From Arthrobacter sp. AQ5-06 (GTDB taxonomy: Bacteria > Actinomycetota > Actinomycetes > Actinomycetales > Micrococcaceae), in contig NZ_QMKP01000003.1 of NCBI RefSeq assembly GCF_003287955.1, forward strand, positions 124,001 to 188,000: a stretch of DNA of 64,000 bases. Direction: 5' to 3'. This document shows, piece by piece, positions 12,201-20,710 of this stretch. The notes beneath the pieces are model-generated. The model ran no database searches. It saw only the letters and a program-made list of their open reading frames with translations, and had not been told where the DNA came from. Numbering within the stretch: the stretch's first letter is position 1; each line of letters opens with the position of its first letter. A program made the translations under genes and the position numbers.

Positions 12201-12761
12201 AAATCCACGCTGCTCGCCGTCCTGCTCGGATTCCTGCCGGCCGCCACGGGCCGGGCAGCTGTGACGGGGACGGCGGCCTGGTGCCCGCAGGAGGCACACC
12301 TGTTCGATTCGACGCTGCGGGGCAACCTGAAGCTGGGCGTCCCCGTCGCGGAGGCGCCGGGTGTCTCTCCTGCACGCGGGGACAGTGCGCCTGCCGCCGG
12401 TGACGCCGAGCTGGAAGCGGCGTTGACCGCCGTCGGCCTCAGCGCCCTGGTCTCGAGGCTGCCGGCCGGTCTGGACACCCGGATCGGGCCGGGCGGTTCC
12501 TTCCTCAGCGGCGGCGAGCGGCAACGGCTGGCCGTGGCGCGGACCCTGCTGACGGGGGCCGAGGTCATCCTGCTCGACGAGCCCACGGCTCATCTGGACG
12601 CGCAGGCGGGACGGGAAATGCTGGCAGACCTCCGCGCCGGCCTGAAAGACCGCACAGTGGTCATGGTGACCCACAATCCGGCCGACATCCGGCCGGATGA
12701 CGCCCGGCTGGAGCTCTCAGCAGCTTCCCGGACGGGCGCGGCCGCTTCGCTGGTTGGTTGA
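9228..12761 (+). CDS. cydDC: fused CydD-CydC thiol/haem ABC transporter for cytochrome bd assembly
   Basis: Single 1177-aa polypeptide equivalent to CydD plus CydC, each an ABC half-transporter (membrane domain then ATPase). Walker A GPSGAGKST occurs at about residues 372 and 985. Signature motifs are LSPGELRRVALARG (about 466; degenerate LSPGE) and LSGGERQRLAVAR (about 1093), and Walker B segments read VLLLDEPTAHLD and VILLDEPTAHLD. The E. coli heterodimer exports or balances cysteine/glutathione and is needed for haem insertion into cytochrome bd; here mycothiol or cysteine would be the thiol. Fusion is usual in actinobacteria. It starts at GTG 9228, six bases after cydB. A Gly/Ala-rich linker (about 560-620) joins the halves. 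Confidence 0.94.
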   Translation: MRPDFPAGPATRSALYWLGLLAALKALSLVLMGQAVAAMLSGLATGNGSWPEQLPWGLAGVVLRSATVWAQGIAARRAALGIKEELRSELLTRTLRNGARSTGPADGGLAVLATRGLDALDSYYTQFLPALVNCAAIPLLLGARILFTDWVSAVVIVLTVPLVPLFMVLIGRYTEDHVREAQETLTRLSAHMLELAKGLPVLVGLGRATAQRKALEEISEEYRVRTMGTLRTAFLSALALELIATISVAVVAVFIGVRLVHGDMPLESGLLALILAPDCYLPLRELGTAHHATDDGRAALAETRKVTEAPEPRPLPAQGSEASAYDGGSRGSVPGSGGVTVTDLTVTYSGRSAPAVGPLTFTAPHGLITALDGPSGAGKSTVLGVLAGTVGDGGGTTVSGRLSGLQRDAIAWVPQHPVMVADSVLDEVLLYLNGGMGSDTPAGAEAAKECLAAAAAGHLAGHHPAELSPGELRRVALARGLARIRSGATVLLLDEPTAHLDRLSAALVQDSICALRGRVTVILVAHDQQTRELADHLVPVSAHGITAPSDGAALIDVTAPSGEAMTASVTLPSGTGRDGGTVAAIDQVHATETARRRPTKAQTPAAGTPRPSGTARLLAGLLSPVAGRFTGAAVVGTFAAIFAVALSGLSGWLIIRASEQPPILYLLTAIVGVRFFGIGRAVLRYWERLLLHDAVFGALTRLRGRLWESLSRKALALRRLLEGGNVLGTVIDDVDTVRDLLPRVVLPPVTALAVAGSALVATALAAPAALPAVALAAALSLFVAPAAALWGDRRSATAEQSLRAGILRRTSAALDARPELHANGIAAAVLDALRSEDRLATRASQRSAWAEGLGQAITVAACGSAALAAAVLAAPQVLAGTMEPATAAVVVLLQLALVEPYAAMTTAVRQYPALRSVMRRVAESGVLEGDATETGDGDGLHVVPARSGAAAGVELENVGAAWPGGEPVFSAVSATAGPGTWLAVTGPSGAGKSTLLAVLLGFLPAATGRAAVTGTAAWCPQEAHLFDSTLRGNLKLGVPVAEAPGVSPARGDSAPAAGDAELEAALTAVGLSALVSRLPAGLDTRIGPGGSFLSGGERQRLAVARTLLTGAEVILLDEPTAHLDAQAGREMLADLRAGLKDRTVVMVTHNPADIRPDDARLELSAASRTGAAASLVG

Positions 12762-12776
12762 GTCCGCAGCCTGAAT

Positions 12777-12797
12777 GCCGGGCCTGCGCTGCCCGGC
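12777..12797. terminator. possible terminator between cydDC and the DinB-like gene
   Basis: Perfect 7-bp GCCGGGC/GCCCGGC hairpin with a 7-base loop between convergent genes. No T-run follows, so this is tentative. Confidence 0.35.
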
Positions 12798-12835
12798 CAT
12801 CCCCGGCTCAGCGTCCCGGCTCAGCCGTCTGCTCC

Positions 12836-13354
12836 TCAGCCGTCCACATCGTGGAGGTGATGGACGACGTCGTGCAGGAAGTACCGCGCGAGCGTCAGAA
12901 CCGTGAATGCGGAACCGTTGCTGCGCATGCCCCGCCGTCCCCACTCTGCCTCCCGGACGCCGGCGAAGGACTCGGCGACCTGCTTGCCCTCCGCCGTCAG
13001 TTCGGCGCTGACCACGGCGGGATCGGCGTTGGCGTAATCCTTTTCGACGGCGGTGCGGTCCTGGTCCCAGTTCTCAAACCGGGCGCCGTCGGCGTCGAGC
13101 ATGAGGTTAAGCCGCTGGTCGAACAGCGTGAAGACGTCGCGGACGTGGCAGGCGTATTCCAGGGCCGACCACGTCCTGTCATCCGGGCGTTCGGCAACCT
13201 CAGGCCGGCGGAGGACGGCCCGCCAGCGCGGCAGCATGTTCTCCACGCTGCCTGGCACCGTGGCCGGTGTGGCGGTGGAAGCGTCGAAGGAACACTCGGG
13301 GCACGGCCGGGAAAGGACCCAGGTCCAGTCCTTTTCATCAGGAATGATAGGCAT
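12836..13354 (-). CDS. DinB-like superfamily protein (metal-dependent, mycothiol-transferase fold)
   Basis: Protein of 172 aa with the features of the DinB four-helix bundle: an early WSALEYACHVRDVF segment with one His ligand and a C-terminal LARYFLHDVVHHLHDVDG supplying further His ligands. Members are divalent-metal proteins; in actinobacteria several are mycothiol- or bacillithiol-dependent transferases or isomerases. The specific substrate cannot be told. The N-terminal CPECSFD may be an additional metal or thiol site. The start ATG at 13354 has no Shine-Dalgarno but lies 6 bases after a TAGACT -10 element, so the mRNA is predicted leaderless. The TAG of that element is the stop codon of the upstream parC gene. 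Confidence 0.8.
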   Translation of the reverse strand: MPIIPDEKDWTWVLSRPCPECSFDASTATPATVPGSVENMLPRWRAVLRRPEVAERPDDRTWSALEYACHVRDVFTLFDQRLNLMLDADGARFENWDQDRTAVEKDYANADPAVVSAELTAEGKQVAESFAGVREAEWGRRGMRSNGSAFTVLTLARYFLHDVVHHLHDVDG

Positions 13355-13360
13355 GGCAGC

Positions 13361-13366
13361 AGTCTA
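13361..13366 (-). promoter_or_regulatory. -10 element of leaderless promoter for the DinB-like gene, overlapping the parC stop
   Basis: TAGACT on the minus strand, 6 bases before the ATG at 13354. Its first three bases are the parC stop codon. Confidence 0.55.
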
Positions 13367-15874
13367 GGACGGATCGCTCCAGGCCATGGCCGGACCCACC
13401 GCGTCCACTGCCTGGGACAGCGGAATCCCCGAACCGTCCCGCCGGCCGTGCTCCTGCGGCAGCGACCTGGCAATGCCGCCCAGCGATGAAGCCTTCGCGG
13501 GTCCGTGCCCGGCCCACGCCAGCAGCAGCGTGTCTTCGCCCTTGAGGAACCTGTGGGCGCGGACGCCTGCTGTCGCACGGCCCTTGGCAGGGTACTCGGC
13601 AAAGGACGTCACTTTCGCAGCACCCGGCGCGGTGCCGGGAAGGGCGCCGTTGGTGCCGGCAATGGTGACCACCACGGCTGCGTCGTCGGAGGCGGTAACC
13701 GCCCCGAAGAACAGCACCTGGTCCCCGACGCCGAGCTTGATACCCACCATGCCGCCGGCTGTCCTGCCTTGGGCCCGGACGTTGGCGGCGCTGAAACGGA
13801 GCAATTGAGCCTCACGGGTCAGGAACACCAGATCGGTCTCCTCAGACCCGGCCGGCGCCACACCCACCACCACGTCTTTGTCCTTGAGCGCAATGACTTC
13901 CCAGTCCTCGCGGTTCAGGGGGTAATCGGGCTGGACCCGCTTGACCACACCCTGGGCGGTGCCGACGGCCAGGATCTCATCCAGCGGGGCGAACGCCACC
14001 AGCGTTTCACCCTTCAGCAGCGTGATGAAGTCCTTGGCCGGGACACCGCCGGTGAGGTTGGGCAGGCCGGACATCGGCGGCAGTACCGGCATGTCCATGA
14101 CCTGAAGCCGCAGCATCCGGCCTTGGGAGGTGACCGCGGCTATTTCCCCGCGGGCTGAGGTCTTGACCACTGAGCGGTAAACGTCGTGTTTGGCCCGCGG
14201 CCCGGACTCGGCGAGGGGCTCCTGGTTGGACGTGCGCGCGATCTGGCCCGACGCCGTCAGGATGGCCCAGCAGGGATCGTCGGAGATCTCCAGGGCGAGC
14301 GGCGCGGCCTTGCCTTTGCCGTTGGGGGCGGCCGCCAGGGCCGCGGCCACGGTAGGGGACACGGCCTCGGATTCGAGCAGCACAGTCCGCCGCGGCGTGC
14401 CGTATTTTTCGGCGATTTCGCCGAGTTCGGAGGACACAAGTCCGCGCAACCGCTCCTCGGAGCCGAGGATGGCTTCCAGCTCCGCGATCTCGCGGCGCAG
14501 TTCTTCCTGCTCCTTTTCAAGCTCGATCCGGGAGTACTTGGTCAGCTGCCGCAGCCGCAGTTCCAGGATGTAGTTGGCCTGGATCTCGGAAAGATCGTAG
14601 ATGGACATCAAACGGACCCTGGCCGCCGCCACCTCATCCGAGGAACGGATGATCTGGATGACCTCATCGATGTCCACGATGGCGATCAGCAGGCCCTCCA
14701 CCAAATGCAGGCGGTCCTTCTTCTTGCCCAGCCGGAATGCCGTCCGCCGGCGCACCACATCGATCCGGTGCTCCACGTACACGGAGAGCAGCTTCACCAG
14801 GCCGAGGGTTTGTGGCTGGCCGTCCACGAGGGTCACGTTGTTGATGCCGAAGGAATCCTCCATCGGCGAGTAGCGGTAGAGCTGCTGGAGGACGGCGTTC
14901 GGGTTGAACCCGTTCTTCAGCTCGATGACCAGGCGCAGGCCATGCTGGCGGTCCGTCAGGTCAACGATGTCACTGATCCCGGTCAGTTTTTTGCTATTGA
15001 CCGCGTCCTTGATCTTCTCGATCACCTTTTCGGGGCCCACCATGTACGGCAGCTCGGTGACGACCAGGCCGGTGCGCCGGGCCGAGAGCTGCTCGATCTC
15101 CACCTTCGCCCGGGTCTTGAAGGAACCGCGTCCGGTGGCGTAGGCGTCCCGGATGCCGTCCAGGCCTACGATCCGGCCGCCCGTTGGCAGGTCCGGTCCG
15201 GGCACAAAGCGCATGAGGTCATCGAGGGTCGCGTCCGGGTGGGCGATCAGGTGCCGCGCGGCGGAGATGACCTCCACCAGGTTATGCGGCGCCATGTTGG
15301 TGGCCATCCCGACGGCGATGCCCGTGGCGCCGTTGACCAGCAGGTTGGGGAACGCGGCCGGAAGGACGTCGGGCTGGGTCAGCTGGTTGTCGTAGTTGGG
15401 GACAAAGTCCACCACGTCTTCGTCGAGGTGGTCGGTCAGCGTTAGGGCCGCCGCCGCGAGCCTGGCCTCCGTGTACCGGGGTGCCGCGGGACCGTCGTCG
15501 AGGGAGCCGAAGTTGCCGTGGCCGTCAATCAGCGGCAGGCGGAGCGAGAAGTCCTGGGCCATCCGGACCATGGCGTCATAGATGGCAGTATCGCCGTGGG
15601 GGTGGAGTTTGCCCATGACCTCGCCCACCACACGGGCGCTCTTGACGTGGCCGCGGTCCGGACGCAGGCCCATCTCGCTCATCATGTACAGGATCCGGCG
15701 CTGGACCGGTTTGAGCCCGTCCCGGGCATCAGGCAAGGCCCTGGAGTAGATCACCGAATAGGCATACTCCAGGAAGGAGCCTTCCATCTCGGACGTGACA
15801 TCGATGTCCACGATGTTCTCGACGAAATCCTGGGGAGCGTCCCCGGCAGGGGCTGGGCTTTGGCGGCGGGCCAT
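13364..15874 (-). CDS. parC: DNA topoisomerase IV subunit A (type IIA topoisomerase cleavage subunit)
   Basis: DNA-cleaving subunit of 836 aa. The active-site tyrosine is Tyr134 in [10 protein letters not shown]. The quinolone-determining region reads [12 protein letters not shown] with Thr96 at the GyrA Ser83 position and Asp100 at the Asp87 position. The tower/coiled-coil region (around [20 protein letters not shown]) and a C-terminal beta-pinwheel with repeated short blades follow. No GyrA box of the QRRGGKG kind is visible, which argues for ParC rather than GyrA. ATG 15874 is preferred over an upstream ATG at 15949 because homology begins with [11 protein letters not shown] and AGAAGGA lies about 12 bases upstream. 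Its partner parE is 8.5 kb away, beyond the cyd module. Confidence 0.93.
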   Translation of the reverse strand: MARRQSPAPAGDAPQDFVENIVDIDVTSEMEGSFLEYAYSVIYSRALPDARDGLKPVQRRILYMMSEMGLRPDRGHVKSARVVGEVMGKLHPHGDTAIYDAMVRMAQDFSLRLPLIDGHGNFGSLDDGPAAPRYTEARLAAAALTLTDHLDEDVVDFVPNYDNQLTQPDVLPAAFPNLLVNGATGIAVGMATNMAPHNLVEVISAARHLIAHPDATLDDLMRFVPGPDLPTGGRIVGLDGIRDAYATGRGSFKTRAKVEIEQLSARRTGLVVTELPYMVGPEKVIEKIKDAVNSKKLTGISDIVDLTDRQHGLRLVIELKNGFNPNAVLQQLYRYSPMEDSFGINNVTLVDGQPQTLGLVKLLSVYVEHRIDVVRRRTAFRLGKKKDRLHLVEGLLIAIVDIDEVIQIIRSSDEVAAARVRLMSIYDLSEIQANYILELRLRQLTKYSRIELEKEQEELRREIAELEAILGSEERLRGLVSSELGEIAEKYGTPRRTVLLESEAVSPTVAAALAAAPNGKGKAAPLALEISDDPCWAILTASGQIARTSNQEPLAESGPRAKHDVYRSVVKTSARGEIAAVTSQGRMLRLQVMDMPVLPPMSGLPNLTGGVPAKDFITLLKGETLVAFAPLDEILAVGTAQGVVKRVQPDYPLNREDWEVIALKDKDVVVGVAPAGSEETDLVFLTREAQLLRFSAANVRAQGRTAGGMVGIKLGVGDQVLFFGAVTASDDAAVVVTIAGTNGALPGTAPGAAKVTSFAEYPAKGRATAGVRAHRFLKGEDTLLLAWAGHGPAKASSLGGIARSLPQEHGRRDGSGIPLSQAVDAVGPAMAWSDPS

Positions 15875-15974
15875 GGGGCTGGTGGATCCTTCTGGGTTAC
15901 TCGTGGTGCTGTGGTCTGGGCGCAGGCCTGGAGGAAGACCTCCGGGCACACGGCCTGTGCCGTCAGTTTGTGGT

Positions 15975-15980
15975 TAGGCT
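15975..15980 (+). promoter_or_regulatory. -10 element of predicted leaderless promoter for the GNAT/acyl-CoA synthetase-like gene
   Basis: TAGGCT followed by six bases and then the ATG at 15987. No Shine-Dalgarno is present. The surrounding TAGGCT-A-AGCCTA is a perfect palindrome, so an operator may overlap. Confidence 0.5.
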
Positions 15981-15986
15981 AAGCCT

Positions 15987-18671
15987 ATGGTGGATCAGCC
16001 CGGGGACGGCGAATATCCGGAACATTGGGAAGCCGATGTCGTGCTCCGTGACGGTGGCACCGCGCATCTGAGGCCCATCCACCCCAGCGATGCGGACGCG
16101 GTGCAGGCTTTCCATGCCGGGCAGTCGCAGAACTCAATCTACATGCGCTTCTTCGCTTTCAAGGCCCGGCTGTCCAGCAAGGAGCTCAAGCGCTTCACCG
16201 AAGTGGACTACAAGGACCGGGTTGCCCTGGTGATCACCTTTGGCGGCGAAATCCTGGGGATCGGCCGTTACGACAGGCTTGATGATCCCCTCGAAGCCGA
16301 AGTCGCGTTCAACATCGCCGACGCCCACCAGGGCAGGGGCATCGGTTCAATCCTGCTCGAACACCTTGCCGCGGCCGCCCACGAAAACGGGATCCGCCGC
16401 TTCAGCGCCGAAGTGCTGCCGGAAAACCGCAAAATGCTGATGGTGTTCGCCGATGCCGGCTACGACGTCAAACGCCACTTCGACGACGGCGTGGTCAGCC
16501 TGGAGTTCAACATCGACCCCACCGAAAAGTCCCGGGCGGTGATGGAATCACGCGAGCACCGCGCCGAGGCGAGAAGCGTCCGGGACCTGCTGGCGCCGGG
16601 GTCCATTGCCGTCATCGGGGCGAGCCGCAAATGGGGGACCGTGGGGTACCAACTGCTGGAGCACGTCATCGAAGGCGGCTTCTCCGGGCAGGTCTACGCC
16701 ATCAACCCGGACGCGTTGGAGCTCGCCGGAATGATGTCCTTCGGCAGGATTTCCGAGGTCCCGGAGCCGGTGGGGCTGGCCGTGATCGCCGTCCCCTATG
16801 AGGAAGTGGCCACGGTGGTTGACCAGTGCGCCGCGGCCGGGGTCAAGGGGCTGGTGATCGCGTCCGCGGGCTTCGCGGACGACGGCGAACGCGGCCTCGC
16901 CCGCCAGCGCAACCTGGTCCGCAAGGCCAGGGCAAACGGCATGAGGGTGATCGGGCCCGCTTCCCTGGGGATCGTGAACACCCATCCCGACGTGAAGCTG
17001 AACGCCTCCATGGCGCCCTCACTGCCACGCCGCGGGGGCCTGGGCCTGTTCACCCAGTCGGCGGCGATCGGTGTTTCCCTCTACGCGGCGTCACACCGCC
17101 GCAGGCTGGGCCTTTCCACGTTCCTGTCGGCGGGCAACCGCGCCGACGTCTCCGGCAACGACATGATGCAGTTCTGGGAGGACGACGCCGACACCACCGC
17201 GGTGGGCCTCTACCTGGAGTCGATCGGGAACCCCCGCAAATTCTCCCGGATCGCCCGGCGGCTCGCCCGCACCAAGCCCGTGGTGGTGGCCAAGTCGGAA
17301 ACCATGGGGCTGCGGCTGCCGCCTGGCCACGCCGTCCGGACCACTCAGGCACCTGCCGGTGCGCTGGACGCCATGATGCGCCAGGCCGGCGTCATCCGGG
17401 TAGAGACCATAGAACAGCTGATGGACATCACCCAGATAGTGTCCGGCCAGCCGCTCCCGGCGGGGCCAGGGCTGGCCATTTTCAGCAACTCCCTGGCGCT
17501 GGGCAAAGTGGTGGCGGACAGCGCCGAGGCACACGGCCTGACCGTGGACGGCATGGTCACCGACGTGGATCTCGACGCCGGCATGTCCCTGGCACTGCCT
17601 GCCCTCCGCCGCAGCCTCCAGGACACCCTCGCGTCGGACGCCGTCCACGCCGTGGTGGCCGCGCTGCTGCCGGTGCGTGGGCTGACGGTGGACCATATCG
17701 CCGAGGTCCTGGCCGAATGCTCGGCCGCCGCCGGGAAACCGGTAGTCGCTGCCTTCACCGGAATCCTTGACCCCTCCATCTACGTGGAGGGCATGGTGGG
17801 AGGTGAGGGACGGACAGTGCCATGCTTCTCCAACGCCGGTGCGGCTGTGGCGGCGCTCGCCGCCGTGGTGCGCTACGCGGAATGGGTGGCACGGGACCCC
17901 GGCCACTTTGTCCAACCCGAAGGCTGCGATCCGGAAAGCGCACGGATCCTGCTGGATCAGCTTCTCCACGATGTCCACGGGGAGCAGCTCAAGACCCTGG
18001 AGCCGGCGTCCGCGGCCGAGCTGCTGGCGCACTACGGCATTCCAGTGCTGCCGTCCGCCGGGTTCGACTCAAAAGACGAGGCCGTTGCTGCCGCCGGCAG
18101 GCTGGGCTGGCCCGTCGCGCTGAAAACCACCGACCCGGCACTTCGCCACCGCCTCGACCTGGGCGGAGTCCGCCTCGACATTGAGGATTCGGATTCCCTC
18201 CGCCGCAACATCGAGCAGATGCGGCGCTCGCTTGCACCCTACGGTTCGTCGGCCCTGGAGGTGCAGTCCATGGCCCCCGTGGGGCAGGCGTGCACGTTCC
18301 GGGCCATTGAGGATCCGCTGCTGGGGCCCGTGGTTTCCTTCGGGCTGGCCGGGGACGCCGTCAACCTGCTGGATGACTGGGCGCACCGCGTGCCGCCGCT
18401 GTCCGCGGCCGACGTGAAGGACTTCATCCGTGGGCCCCGGGCAGCCCGCAAACTCTTCGGCTACCAGGGCCTTCCCGCCGTCGATATTGACGCCTTGGAG
18501 GAAGTCGCCGGGCGGTTGGCCTGGATGAAGGACAACCATCCGGAAATAGCCTTGGTGGAATTCAACCCGGTCCTCTGCGGAACCCAGGGCGTGTCCATCC
18601 TGGCCGCAGATATCCGGATCGGCAATGCAGCCCAGCGCACTGACAGTGCCCGCCGGGCCATGCTGGGCTGA
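15987..18671 (+). CDS. GNAT-fused acyl-CoA synthetase-like protein lysine acetyltransferase (Pat/PatZ type)
   Basis: Protein of 894 aa with three parts. An N-terminal GNAT domain (about 25-175) has the acetyl-CoA loop AHQGRGIGSILLEHLAAAA. An NDP-forming acyl-CoA synthetase-like region (about 200-650) has CoA-binding IAVIGASRKWGTVGYQLLEH. A C-terminal ATP-grasp domain (about 665-890) follows. PatZ-class enzymes acetylate lysines, notably of acyl-CoA synthetases, and use the large domain as a sensor rather than a catalyst. Consistent with this, where active ADP-forming synthetases carry the phosphorylated His in an SHTGALAG-like loop, this protein has RTTQAPAG without the His. The GNAT domain is N-terminal, unlike E. 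coli PatZ. The start ATG lies six bases after TAGGCT, suggesting a leaderless transcript. Confidence 0.88.
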   Translation: MVDQPGDGEYPEHWEADVVLRDGGTAHLRPIHPSDADAVQAFHAGQSQNSIYMRFFAFKARLSSKELKRFTEVDYKDRVALVITFGGEILGIGRYDRLDDPLEAEVAFNIADAHQGRGIGSILLEHLAAAAHENGIRRFSAEVLPENRKMLMVFADAGYDVKRHFDDGVVSLEFNIDPTEKSRAVMESREHRAEARSVRDLLAPGSIAVIGASRKWGTVGYQLLEHVIEGGFSGQVYAINPDALELAGMMSFGRISEVPEPVGLAVIAVPYEEVATVVDQCAAAGVKGLVIASAGFADDGERGLARQRNLVRKARANGMRVIGPASLGIVNTHPDVKLNASMAPSLPRRGGLGLFTQSAAIGVSLYAASHRRRLGLSTFLSAGNRADVSGNDMMQFWEDDADTTAVGLYLESIGNPRKFSRIARRLARTKPVVVAKSETMGLRLPPGHAVRTTQAPAGALDAMMRQAGVIRVETIEQLMDITQIVSGQPLPAGPGLAIFSNSLALGKVVADSAEAHGLTVDGMVTDVDLDAGMSLALPALRRSLQDTLASDAVHAVVAALLPVRGLTVDHIAEVLAECSAAAGKPVVAAFTGILDPSIYVEGMVGGEGRTVPCFSNAGAAVAALAAVVRYAEWVARDPGHFVQPEGCDPESARILLDQLLHDVHGEQLKTLEPASAAELLAHYGIPVLPSAGFDSKDEAVAAAGRLGWPVALKTTDPALRHRLDLGGVRLDIEDSDSLRRNIEQMRRSLAPYGSSALEVQSMAPVGQACTFRAIEDPLLGPVVSFGLAGDAVNLLDDWAHRVPPLSAADVKDFIRGPRAARKLFGYQGLPAVDIDALEEVAGRLAWMKDNHPEIALVEFNPVLCGTQGVSILAADIRIGNAAQRTDSARRAMLG

Positions 18672-18713
18672 CTGCGGTTAGCATGTCCCCGGCCGATCTG
18701 TGAAAATGGGGGA

Positions 18714-19460
18714 ATGAGCTCACAGCCTTCCCAGTCGACGCCTTCCACCTCCGGCAGTGACAACCAGGCAACCCGCCCCCACAGCTCACACAGCCACACT
18801 CCCCAGGGCCAGAGCCTGGACGGTGCGCTCCAGAAGGCGGGTTTCTACCCGCGCCTGGTGGCCGACGTCGTTGACGACGCCCTGGACGGCCGCGAATGCG
18901 TGGCCCACCTGGTGCACCTGGAAACCCACTTTGACCGGGCCGAAGTCCGCCGCCACATCACCGTGCTGGTCCTGACCGCCGACATGCTGGTGATCACCCA
19001 TGTGGATGACCAGCAGCTCGATGAGGCCGGCGAACAGATCGTGGCCCAGATCTCCACCGAATCCGTGCCCGTCGCGCAGATCCGCTCCGTGGTCCTGAGC
19101 TACATGTACTCCCAGCCGCAGGACTACAGGCCCTCTGATCCGGTCCGGGAAGTCACCCTCGCCATTGCCTGGTCCGGTGGCCAGCGGCTGGACATGGGGC
19201 CCGCGAGCTGCGGAGACCCGCAATGCGAGGCAGACCACGGCTACAGCGGCACCATTGCGCAGGAGGACATCGTCCTGCGGATCAGCGCTGAAGCCGACGG
19301 TCCGCAGGCCGTCCAGGACGCCAAACTCTTCGCCCGCGCCCTGCGGGCCGTGAACACCGGCTCTACCGCTCCCGTGCCGCACGCCGGCCAGACGCTCCAG
19401 CCCCGGCCCCGGACGGGTGTGTTCGGAAACAGGCTCAGCCGCGGGCACCAGCAGCGCTAA
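18714..19460 (+). CDS. DUF5998 family protein
   Basis: Soluble protein of 248 aa, specific to actinobacteria, of unknown function. A low-complexity Ser/Gln/Thr/His-rich head (1-30) is followed by a conserved core beginning LQKAGFYPRLVADVVDDAL. The core contains LVHLETHFDRAEVRRHITVL and a CGDPQCEADHG segment with two Cys and a His that could bind metal. It is preceded by GGGGGA close to the ATG, and a TTAGCAT motif upstream may be the -10. It is one base from the following phosphodiesterase gene, so the two are co-transcribed; a shared role is only inferred. Confidence 0.8.
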   Translation: MSSQPSQSTPSTSGSDNQATRPHSSHSHTPQGQSLDGALQKAGFYPRLVADVVDDALDGRECVAHLVHLETHFDRAEVRRHITVLVLTADMLVITHVDDQQLDEAGEQIVAQISTESVPVAQIRSVVLSYMYSQPQDYRPSDPVREVTLAIAWSGGQRLDMGPASCGDPQCEADHGYSGTIAQEDIVLRISAEADGPQAVQDAKLFARALRAVNTGSTAPVPHAGQTLQPRPRTGVFGNRLSRGHQQR

Positions 19461-19461
19461 G

Positions 19462-20706
19462 ATGCCGGACCAAGGGAAAGCAACAGTCTACTCAGCCGCT
19501 TCCGCAGCGGTTTCCCAAGTGGCTGCCCCGCATCTGAGTATGCCGCCCGCCCCTGCCTTTGGCCGGCGGTCCATCGCGGACGTCCTCACCAGCGCGGCGG
19601 CAAGCCTCGGGCTGGAGGGTTTCACGAACGTGCTCGGCCTTCCGTCGGCGTCGCGCGTCTGCGTGGTCCTGGCCGACGGCCTGGGCCGGAACCTGCTGAA
19701 ACAGAAGTCTGCCCACACGCCCTTCCTGCGCTCCGTTATGCAGTCCGGTCAGGGGGAAGTTCCCGTCTGGCTTGACTCCACGTTCCCCTCAACCACGGCC
19801 GCTGCCTTGGCCAGCTTCGGCACAGGCCTACCGCCCGGCCAGCACGGAATGGTGGGCTATGACGTCCTGGACCCGGAACAGGACAAAGTAGTCAACATGC
19901 TCGGCAACTGGGATGCCGGGGTGGACCCCGCTGAGTGGCAGCCGTTCCCTACCGTCTTAGAACGGGCCGCCGAGTCAGTTAGTGTGACCACGGTCAGCCT
20001 CCCGCAGTTCGGCAACTCGCCCATGACCCAGGCGGCCCTCCGCGGCGGGAATTTCGTCTCAGCCGTGACGGCCCACGCCCGCACGGCTGCCGCCGCCGAA
20101 GCCATGGACACCGCCGGCCGGTCCCTGATGTACTTCTACGTCAACGAACTGGACAAGGCAGGCCACCGGCACGGTTGCCAGTCTGAACAGTGGGAACACC
20201 AGCTCGAAGAGCTCGACGCAACCGTCAAACGGCTCAACGCGTCGCTCCCGGCCGGGACCACCGTACTCCTCACAGCGGACCACGGGATGCTCGACGTCCC
20301 GGAACAGCAGCGGATCGACTTCTCCGCAGACGCGTCTCTTGTTGACGGCGTGCGGCATACGGCGGGGGAGCCCCGGATGGTTCATCTCTACCTTGAGGAT
20401 CCGGCAGACGCCTCGGGCCGGGAGCGCTTGCTGGGCGCGTGGCGTGCCCGTTTCGGCGACAGAATCTGGGCCTTTACCCGGGAGGATGCCATCGCCGCCG
20501 GACTGTTCGGGGTGCTGCGCCCCGCCGTCGGGCCCCGGATTGGCGACATCATGATTGCCGCGCGGGACGCCCTGGCCCTCTACGACACACGCCGCGGGCG
20601 CCCCGCCGCCATGGAGGTGGTAGGCCAGCACGGCTCGCTGACCAAAGCGGAACGCGAAGTACCGCTGCTGTGCTTTACGGCCGAAGGCAGGCCACGCCGC
20701 CGCTGA
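19462..20706 (+). CDS. nucleotide pyrophosphatase/phosphodiesterase (alkaline phosphatase superfamily)
   Basis: Protein of 414 aa with the type I phosphodiesterase core. The metal-binding Asp lies in VVLADGLGRNLL. The nucleophile Thr lies in FPSTTAAALASFGTG, then comes PPGQHGMVGY. The remaining metal ligands are in YVNELDKAGHRHG and LLTADHGMLDVP. Such enzymes hydrolyse nucleotide or other phosphodiesters in a two-zinc site; the natural substrate here is unknown. There is no signal peptide, so it should be cytoplasmic. The start ATG 19462 follows the TAA of the preceding gene by one base, a better choice than the ATG at 19417 inside that gene. It converges with sepH, 4 bases apart. Confidence 0.85.
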   Translation: MPDQGKATVYSAASAAVSQVAAPHLSMPPAPAFGRRSIADVLTSAAASLGLEGFTNVLGLPSASRVCVVLADGLGRNLLKQKSAHTPFLRSVMQSGQGEVPVWLDSTFPSTTAAALASFGTGLPPGQHGMVGYDVLDPEQDKVVNMLGNWDAGVDPAEWQPFPTVLERAAESVSVTTVSLPQFGNSPMTQAALRGGNFVSAVTAHARTAAAAEAMDTAGRSLMYFYVNELDKAGHRHGCQSEQWEHQLEELDATVKRLNASLPAGTTVLLTADHGMLDVPEQQRIDFSADASLVDGVRHTAGEPRMVHLYLEDPADASGRERLLGAWRARFGDRIWAFTREDAIAAGLFGVLRPAVGPRIGDIMIAARDALALYDTRRGRPAAMEVVGQHGSLTKAEREVPLLCFTAEGRPRRR

Positions 20707-20710
20707 GGCG

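Noticed and set aside
14186-15445. 419-codon open frame antisense to parC
   Set aside because: Same explanation: high GC content leaves long stop-free antisense frames; no family features or ribosome site.
15969-15987. DtxR/IdeR-like iron box overlapping the start of the acetyltransferase gene
   Set aside because: Only about 15 of 19 positions match and the symmetric part is better explained as a TAGGCT -10 of a leaderless promoter; no iron-related gene is next to it.
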